DNA from: Archilochus colubris
Lineage: Eukaryota > Chordata > Aves > Apodiformes > Trochilidae
Direction of reading: 5' to 3'
NCBI GenBank assembly: GCA_023079485.1
Contig: CM041101.1
Coordinates: 7,653,501-7,717,500, forward strand
DNA: 64,000 bases
The notes under the pieces are model-generated. The model did not search any database. It was not told the DNA's origin and was given only the letters and a program-made list of their open reading frames with translations. Both the position numbers and the translations under genes were made by a program. Below, one piece after another: positions 58,201-64,000 of the stretch. Within the stretch, counting starts at the first letter, position 1, and every line of letters starts with the position of its first letter.

Positions 58201-61200
58201 ACACGCCGGCTGCACACAGCCCGTGAGTCCTGCTCACTGTCACAGGCTGGGAGACCATAAAAGTTTAATTGTGTAACAGTGGATGGAATTCAGTTAGCTG
58301 GCTTCATGTGACAAACGGGCCTGTAATTCGTTACCCAACTTTCCAGTAATGAGCTCCCAGATGCTGAAATTCTGCTTACACTGAAACTTTCCAGATGTCC
58401 AAATTATGTCATAATTACAACAATTTTCAGTCATTGTAAGCCTCTTTCCTCTCTCTGACTCTCTCCGGTAGATGAGCATCCACACTCTGGCACTCTATTT
58501 AAAGCAAGATCATTAGCTGTCAGGATACCTCAGCCAATCCTGAGCACTCATCAGCCCAATTAATCCCCAAGAACTGCTGAGCACAACGGACCAAGAGGGA
58601 ACCACTCAGAGGAGCAGCCCGGCTGCTCCAGCCTTCCTTGGAAAGGCAGGACCAAAGGAAAGGCTTCCTGTGAATTCCTGACTTTCCTTAGGTCACTTTT
58701 CAAGACTATTTTTAGAGTGACCTTTTAGTGCTGCTTTGGGTATTTTTAGGAAGAAATTAATTTAAACAATTTGAAGCCACTGGTGACTGTAAGCAGCAGA
58801 GCAAGTAAACACCATTCCTGAGTCAGAGAGTTATTAGCTGGTCCAGGATAAGGTATAGGGTACCTGTAAAGGAATCTGCCCTTTGCTTATTTGTGGTAGA
58901 TAAAGGAGTGAGTCTCTCACTGCTTGTTCTCTCTCTGAGTAATATCAGGAAAAGCAATTCCCTTCCTGGGCTTGCAGGAGGGCACACTCAGTTCCCTGGG
59001 AGATTATACATAATGAGTTTTCAGACCTCAACACAACAGCTAGAATAGGAGAAAAAATGAGAAATCCTTAATATCAAAGACTTGCTCCAATATTATTGTC
59101 AGTTGATGTTTTGCAGCAACAGTGTTGCTGCTAAATACATTAATAAAAACTAAGCCCAGGCTTCTAAGCAGGAAGACTCTAAATCAGCAGGAAGATAAAA
59201 ATTATCATTCTCTCATATGACCCAAACTGGAGTGTCTGAGTATGCCAGCAAGAAGCAGAAATAAAATAATTTTTATTTCTCCAAATAAAGAGTCATGAGC
59301 TCATTTTTTTCCCCTTTCAGGTCATATTTGCAGGCAGCATCTGTAACAGACCCACAGACTCCCATGTCCTGACCTGACAGCCACTGCCACAACAAGATAT
59401 GACTACCTTATGCCTATCAGTTTTGCACATTCAGGCCTGTCCCAACCAGCTGCAAGAACCTTTACCCTCAGAATAAACAACGAGGAAATGCCTCCAACTG
59501 CATACCAGGCCTTGGGCCAAGGAGGCATCGAGCTCCCACCTCTGCCTCAGCAAGTACCCCGAGGCTGGGAGAGAAGGGTTAACCCTGAGGAATGCAGGAT
59601 GCTGAGCCAAACAGCAACCCAGGAGGAACAGCAGCCTCCTGGCTCCAGCTCTCAGCAACAACAGAACATCTGCCTAAACAAAAGCTGCCTGTGCTGGTGC
59701 AGCTTCCTTGCAGGCAGGAGGAGTGCCCCAGGTCCTGCCTGCTGCAGGCAGGATTTCAAAACTTGGCCTTGATGCTCTGGGGAGGCATGCAGAGCCCAGC
59801 AGCCTGATGCAGGCTGAATCCCTACATGAGCAGAAGATCCAGGACATACATTCCTGCCCTTTATTCCAGACTTTCCCCTTTATTCCCTGTCTCCTGCAGT
59901 TAGGTGGGAGCATGTGGAGAGGAGCCACATTCCCAGGACACCCACCAGTAGGAGTTGATGATTTTGCAGAAGGCCAACTCGCAGCACATTTTCAGGTTGC
60001 TCTGATGTTCAGGAAGATCCGAAGATGAACACTTACTGGGATCCACCTCACAATTTTCATCTGATTCGTACAGTGCCTTGATAAATTCCCCTGTAAAACA
60101 GACAGTGGGTGAGGGGGTTTGGAGACACGAGAGATGCAGCCTTCAAACAATTCTGTACCTAAGCCCCAGTGCCTGAGCAGTGACCCCATCCCAGCAGCTG
60201 ACCAGATGCCAGGCAGAGCAGGCAGTGGCTCCTGGGACAGGCTCTGTGCCCACCAGCTCTCAGGATCTCTGAGTGGAGCCAGGAGCAGCCTTGGGAGCTC
60301 ACAAAACACTCCAGCACACCCTGCAGAAAGGCACCCGGGGTCCCAATGAGCAGACTGCAGCCCCCTTCCCCATCTGGCAGCTCTGCTTCTGTGGCTATGG
60401 GCTACTGCATCAGAACTGCACTGCCAAAACACCCTCTTGCTTCCCCAGCCTGCCCTGACCTCCATTACACCAGCTCCAGAGATGCTCCCTTGGGCTAATC
60501 CAGTAGGATGTAGGCTGGCAAATTCTGTAATTATTTGTCATATGGGCTGCTCCTGCAGACTGTGCCCTGGTGCTGGCAGGCCAGCGTGATTCACAGGAGA
60601 AGCAGGTAATTAAAAGAAAGAAACAATTTATTTGGTTTATTTTGAGCTGACCATCACACCAAATCAAATTAAAACATTTCTCTGAGTTTCCCTGCACTCT
60701 TGTTTGCTGCCTGGCCGCTCTTCACCCTTGCATGGACTCACACTGGCTCCTGCTGTGCCAGTTCCTCACTCTTGTGCCCTGGGTACCTGGGCACAGACTC
60801 TGGCCGCAGGGTCCTTCCCATTGCCTGGGGGTGACAGTCATCCATCCCTGGGAGCACAGAGCAGTGGCTGGGGAGACCAGGGGACAGGATGATGGGGATT
60901 CAGATGATGTGTTTAGCTAGGGACCTTTGCTTTGTTTTTCTTCTAATTCCAGGAGGTTTGCTCATTTCCTAGCTCCTGCCCATCTTGGATTTTCCCATCC
61001 TCCTATTTTTTGCCCACTCTAGTCTGCATTCCTCCCCTATTGCCAAAACAGATTTTAATTATGTACTGGAGAGCTTCTCCAATGTATTTTCAGCTCTGCC
61101 AGGGAGCTCTGGAGCATCTCTGCTTGCCTGAAGGTGATGCCTGCTGTGATTATCTGGCCCTATTACTTGCTTGTGCTTCATGGTTTAAAGGAAAGTGCCC

Positions 61201-62457
61201 TGCTGTATTGTGTTACCTCCTGACACAGAGATGAATCATTTCACTGATAAAAGGGTCTACACAGAATCAGCCCCTGGAACAGCGAGCAAGAACCGCAGGT
61301 TCCTCCTGTACTTGATGGAGCTGCCTTGGAAGCATTTGCATTGAGCCTGGAAAGGGGAATATTTCAAAATTCTCTTCCTTCGTTTATCTCTTGGCTTTTT
61401 AGAAATGTTATAAGGTAATCTACTTACAGACTTGCCTTCAAACAGAAAGCATTACAAGACATAAATAAATAATATCCCTTTTCCTTATTCTTGTGGGCTA
61501 TCTGTTGGTTTGACTGAACTTGCTCAACAATTTCCACTTCCTTAACCTTGTCATTATTCTGATCTTTATTATAATGTATTTATGTTCCTTTGTTTCGTGC
61601 TAAAATTACACACATCCAATATTAGGAACCTAACATCCTGAAAAATTAAACACCTTAACAGAAACTCTCTAGCTGCCTTCAGTTGAGGTTCAGACATAAG
61701 GCTTCAAAGGCAGCATCTCCTCATCCTGTGCACACAGCAAGTTAACAGCTCCTTCCTGACCTGCCCAGAAGCAGAAGCTCTAATTATTTTCATTTGCATC
61801 AAGAGAAATATTTTTGGAGCCATAAACATAGCACTTAAAAAACAAAACAAAACAAAACTCAGGAGGGTTCCCAGGGTGATCTGGGAGGCAACTCTCATCA
61901 CTGGAACTTGGGAGATCTCATCTGAGTCAGGAGTGCTGCAAGGAACCAGGGGAGCATCTCTGGGGGGGGTGTTCAATCAGTGGAAGGATTCAATCAACCT
62001 CTGTGACACTGCTGGTGCAGAGAGAGGCTTGGCAGGCAGCATAATGCCTCCAAATATCAGTTTGTTACCTCCTCTGAAAGCAGATTAAAGCAGTAACTCA
62101 GAGGTGACCTTCACCTGGGAGCAGGGAGCTGCCCACTGCAGCCACACGTGTGCCCCCAGCTGGGACCCTGCTGTCACAGAAACCCTCCAGCAGGTAAATG
62201 CTGGTGCCACCCATGGCCATCAGGGCTCAGCTGATGGTCCCCACCACACAGAGCACTCTGCAGCTTACAGTAGGACCTCCCTGGGTGTGAGTTGCCAACG
62301 CTCTGTACGTACCTAAGGCATCTTGCAAGTATTTCTGCCCCACCAGCTTCAGGTATTCTTCAATTGCTTTGGTGGCCAGTGTATTCTCCCTGAAAATGAG
62401 ATGCTCATTCTCACCACAGCGATCAACTTCAGACATCATCAGGTCAGTCAAGAAATC
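43047..62457 (-). CDS. DAB2IP: DAB2IP (AIP1), Ras GTPase-activating scaffold, 3' ten coding exons (5' partial)
   Basis: Minus-strand exons in transcript order: 62313-62457, 59946-60090, 56579-56815, 54809-55010, 54021-54199, 51800-52673, 48860-49012, 45299-45501, 44219-44306 and 43047-43214. Their 2394 nt join in frame to 797 residues plus TAA. The family product accelerates Ras GTP hydrolysis and scaffolds TNF/ASK1 and PI3K-AKT signalling; it is a tumour suppressor at membranes and in the cytosol. Visible: most of the RasGAP domain (about 1-200) with the arginine-finger loop [12 protein letters not shown] (Arg23), FLRFLCPAI (132-140) and NLANFAK; a Ser/Pro-rich middle with seven prolines (about 525); and a C-terminal coiled coil (about 636-780). 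The N-terminal PH, C2 and first GAP exons lie right of the window. The sister paralogues RASAL2 and SYNGAP1 are less likely given the middle region and the C-terminus ending EFRNSSNC. Confidence 0.95.
43215..45298 (-). other. DAB2IP: DAB2IP introns 43215-44218 and 44307-45298
   Basis: Two GT-AG introns of about 1 kb each between the coiled-coil exons. No repeat or additional exon recognised. Confidence 0.85.
44219..44306 (-). CDS. DAB2IP: DAB2IP coiled-coil exon 2
   Basis: 88 nt: completes Arg, then [29 protein letters not shown]. The acceptor is gctcccag and the donor gtgagt; ends in phase 0. It continues the C-terminal coiled coil used for dimerisation and partner binding in the family. 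Confidence 0.95.
45299..45501 (-). CDS. DAB2IP: DAB2IP coiled-coil exon 1
   Basis: 203 nt from the upstream acceptor: [67 protein letters not shown] plus two bases; donor AG|gtacag. Heptad-rich, strongly charged coiled coil. The 5' edge is ambiguous: AGs at 45502, 45496 and 45493 are all in frame, so the exon may start at 45501, 45495 or 45492, with or without YQQ. Confidence 0.92.
45502..48859 (-). other. DAB2IP: DAB2IP intron 45502-48859
   Basis: 3.4-kb GT-AG intron. It contains a short CA run (about 46736-46749). Nothing else can be named; small frames on both strands look like chance. Confidence 0.85.
48860..49012 (-). CDS. DAB2IP: DAB2IP exon before coiled coil
   Basis: 153 nt, 51 codons, phase 0 on both sides: [50 protein letters not shown]. 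The acceptor is cattgtag and the donor gtaaaa. The LDRTAAWLL motif is characteristic of the family. Confidence 0.94.
49013..51799 (-). other. DAB2IP: DAB2IP intron 49013-51799
   Basis: 2.8-kb GT-AG intron between the large Ser/Pro-rich exon and the pre-coiled-coil exon. No transposon or RNA gene recognised. Confidence 0.85.
51800..52673 (-). CDS. DAB2IP: DAB2IP large Ser/Pro-rich exon
   Basis: 874 nt: completes Gly, then [104 protein letters not shown] and [17 protein letters not shown], ending HKQ. It is rich in serine phospho-site-like and SH3-type proline motifs; the seven-proline run is at 51980-52000. GC content and third-position GC are far higher than in the surrounding introns, which opens long antisense frames here (not genes). 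The acceptor is ccccgcag and the donor gtgagt. Confidence 0.95.
52674..54808 (-). other. DAB2IP: DAB2IP introns 52674-54020 and 54200-54808
   Basis: Two GT-AG introns flanking the post-GAP linker exon at 54021-54199. No repeats or other features recognised. Confidence 0.85.
54021..54199 (-). CDS. DAB2IP: DAB2IP exon, post-GAP linker
   Basis: 179 nt: [20 protein letters not shown], a variable Thr/Ser-rich stretch, then [15 protein letters not shown] plus two bases. The KLGPLPRIL and [15 protein letters not shown] blocks are family-conserved, while the first four and the middle residues diverge from the mammalian protein as I recall it. The acceptor is ttctgcccag and the donor GG|gtaaga. Confidence 0.93.
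54809..55010 (-). CDS. DAB2IP: DAB2IP exon, end of GAP domain
   Basis: 202 nt: completes Lys, then [54 protein letters not shown] and ISQLEQ. The acceptor is ctcaatag and the donor gtatct. It ends at a codon boundary. This is the SYNGAP-family C-terminal GAP extension. Confidence 0.95.
55011..59945 (-). other. DAB2IP: DAB2IP introns 55011-56578 and 56816-59945
   Basis: GT-AG introns within the GAP-coding part. There is a short degenerate tandem repeat of a tggtgctgtgc unit at about 55660-55686. Otherwise plain intron sequence. Confidence 0.85.
56579..56815 (-). CDS. DAB2IP: DAB2IP GAP exon 3 in window, FLR motif
   Basis: 237 nt: completes Cys, then [72 protein letters not shown] plus two bases. 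It contains the RasGAP signature FLR...PAI that positions the finger loop. The acceptor is ttgtttcag and the donor AA|gtaagc. Confidence 0.96.
59946..60090 (-). CDS. DAB2IP: DAB2IP GAP exon 2 in window
   Basis: 145 nt completing Gly, then [44 protein letters not shown] plus two bases. The acceptor is gttttacag; the donor CTG|gtgggt is weak. A perfect internal GTAAGT (minus strand, 60031-60036) lies within the Ser-Lys codons; see findings. Confidence 0.95.
60091..62312 (-). other. DAB2IP: DAB2IP intron 60091-62312
   Basis: 2.2-kb GT-AG intron between the first two GAP exons in the window, with a short (AAAAC)n tract near 61838-61857. Nothing else recognised. Confidence 0.85.
62313..62457 (-). 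CDS. DAB2IP: DAB2IP GAP exon with arginine finger
   Basis: 145 nt: [15 protein letters not shown], then [18 protein letters not shown] and GQKYLQDAL plus one base. The acceptor is tgctttccag and the donor G|gtacgt. The Arg in LIFREN aligns with the RasGAP arginine finger (p120GAP Arg789, NF1 Arg1276), so the enzyme is predicted active. This is the first DAB2IP exon seen in the window. Confidence 0.95.
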
Positions 62458-64000
62458 CTGGAAAGCAAAGCCCATGGTAGGTCACCATGCACTGACAGAC
62501 ACTTTGTCCAGCAGAGCAGGCAGCCTCCCCTTCTCCAGAAAGGTTTCCCCTCCATAAGACACCAGAGGGAGTGGAGGTGCTGCAGTGGTCCTGTGTGTGC
62601 ACCCTGACTTACTACCAGCCTGACTTTTCCTCCTGATTCTTCAACAGAAATAAATCCCTGGAGAGTCACACCCTTTGCAGCCCAAAAATGTATTAATTCC
62701 AGGCCCCACTACACTCTCCCCTCCACCAAGGTCAGCTTTTGGTTGGATCTCACACTAGCCTCATGTTTTTCGGGTGAAACCTTTTCTCCACTGTAAACTG
62801 GCTGCATTTGCTGTCTAATTGCACTGGTTGCAAGACAGGGATGTGTGCCCTTAGCAGCTGAGAAGCCTGAAATACACATCAGGATGCTCAATGCCCTATC
62901 TGCTTAGTATTCATTGAAATAAACAGAGCTGCTACAGCATGTTTTGGGCACATTTTTTGTCTGAAGTCCACACAACCAAACACCATGCAATTCTATAATT
63001 CTCTGTGTTGCAGAGCAGTTGAAGGGGTGAGCAGGAGCAGACCACATGCTGGGAGCTGCCCTGAGCACCAGGCCAGGCTATGGAACTGCCAATTCTAACA
63101 GCAAAGCAGCACTTCAGACTGAGCTCCATGTCTGCTTCAGCAACACCCTTAACTGATCAGACAGGGTCCCTTAAATGATCAGAGAGGGTCATGTTGCTAC
63201 CCATGCATTCTGCTGAAAATCCACTGCGTGGTGTAACATTTAGTGTGCTGTAGCTCACGTTAATGCAGGAGAAATGCTGTGCAGTTTTTCAGGTTAATAC
63301 ATATTCAGCTCCTGCTCTCTGCACCCACTGTTAAGGGGAAAAGAAGCTCTGGGCTCCTGGCTGCCCTGGGTGCTGGAAGGTCGAGGAGCTCTCACCCAGC
63401 ACCACTCACCTGGATGACAAAGGGAAACAGGCTGCAGCCACCATGAAAATCACACGCATTAAACCTCTTACTGCTTCCCCATGCAGAAGACAGAGCAACG
63501 CTGACATACAAATTCACTCCTACAACCAAGGGCACCTTTACTGCCTCCCTCTAAAACAAAATAATCTGCTCAGTAATAACCTTCCACTAAGAAATTCTCC
63601 TTCACTTGTCATGACCATACCAGATGTAACCTGCTCCTGGCAGGAGCATCCCAAGGCTGCCCTGCAGGGACCCAGGTCTTGTCCTTGCCATCCCCACACG
63701 TAGCACAGCTCCCCCCAAAGCCTTGTGACCATGACCCAGCCTGCTCCAACCTGGACTGGAGACAGGGGACACTCAGGTCCCACTCCCTGCCAGCAGCTGT
63801 CTAGGAGATTTGCAGGAGAGGCCCTTTGCTCTGCTTCATTTTTCATGTGGATGCCTCTGCACTGAATGTTTAATGGAGGTTGAACAAACAGCTCCACCTG
63901 AACCCAGTGGATCAAAGTCACTTAATCCTTTGTTGTGCTTTTGTCCCAAAGGAAGATCCAGGCAGCAGACAGGTACCTCTGCACCTGAGAAGAGGGAAGG
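62458..64000 (-). other. DAB2IP: DAB2IP intron, continues past the window
   Basis: Sequence upstream (in transcript sense) of the DFLTDL exon. The exon ending in the family's STGKVK-type segment should come next but is not found up to 64000, so this intron runs off the window. Confidence 0.75.

Noticed and set aside
63372..63440. Minus-strand exon candidate near 63.4 kb (tttccctttgtcatccag|gtgagt)
   Set aside because: The same AG is both acceptor-like and donor-like; neither side gives the expected DAB2IP GAP sequence preceding DFLTDL.
1..64000. CRISPR arrays, operons, phage or toxin-antitoxin systems
   Set aside because: The spliced vertebrate gene structure and avian transposons make a prokaryotic origin untenable, and no regularly spaced direct repeats occur.

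Overview
This window is vertebrate nuclear DNA, almost certainly from a bird. It has GT-AG split genes, CR1 LINE 3' ends with the avian ATTCTATG-type tail, and an avian-style ERVL-like solo LTR. I see no bacterial, phage or plasmid features, and no CRISPR, rRNA or tRNA genes. None of the open frames outside the exons described here looks like a real gene.

There are two protein-coding genes, arranged tail to tail. On the + strand, positions 2696-32478 hold the last eight coding exons of TTLL11, a tubulin polyglutamylase of the tubulin-tyrosine-ligase-like family. The exons join in frame to 546 residues plus TAA; the start codon and N-terminal exon(s) lie left of the window. On the - strand, positions 62457 down to 43047 hold the last ten coding exons of DAB2IP (AIP1), a Ras GTPase-activating scaffold. 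These join in frame to 797 residues plus TAA; the N-terminal exons (PH, C2 and the start of the GAP domain) lie right of the window. DAB2IP and TTLL11 are also convergent neighbours on human 9q33, so synteny supports both names.

Layout: 1-32212 is TTLL11 exons in AT-rich introns, including a 14.9 kb intron (10373-25248) and an intron with an LTR/CR1 cluster. 32213-32478 is the last TTLL11 coding exon, followed by its 3' UTR with AU-rich elements. Roughly 34.5-37.8 kb is a short intergenic stretch. About 37.8-43.05 kb is the probable long DAB2IP 3' UTR. 43.05-62.46 kb is DAB2IP exons in GC-richer introns, and 62.46-64 kb is intron. Mobile DNA consists of four CR1 fragments and one 799-bp solo LTR with a 5-bp target duplication.

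I found no previously undescribed biological system. The points most worth a second look are a triple tandem splice acceptor in DAB2IP, a strong cryptic donor inside a DAB2IP GAP exon, two locally duplicated or related non-coding segments in the large TTLL11 intron, and the convergent 3' ends. The two genes act in separate pathways (microtubule glutamylation; Ras/TNF/ASK1 signalling), and their adjacency implies no functional link.
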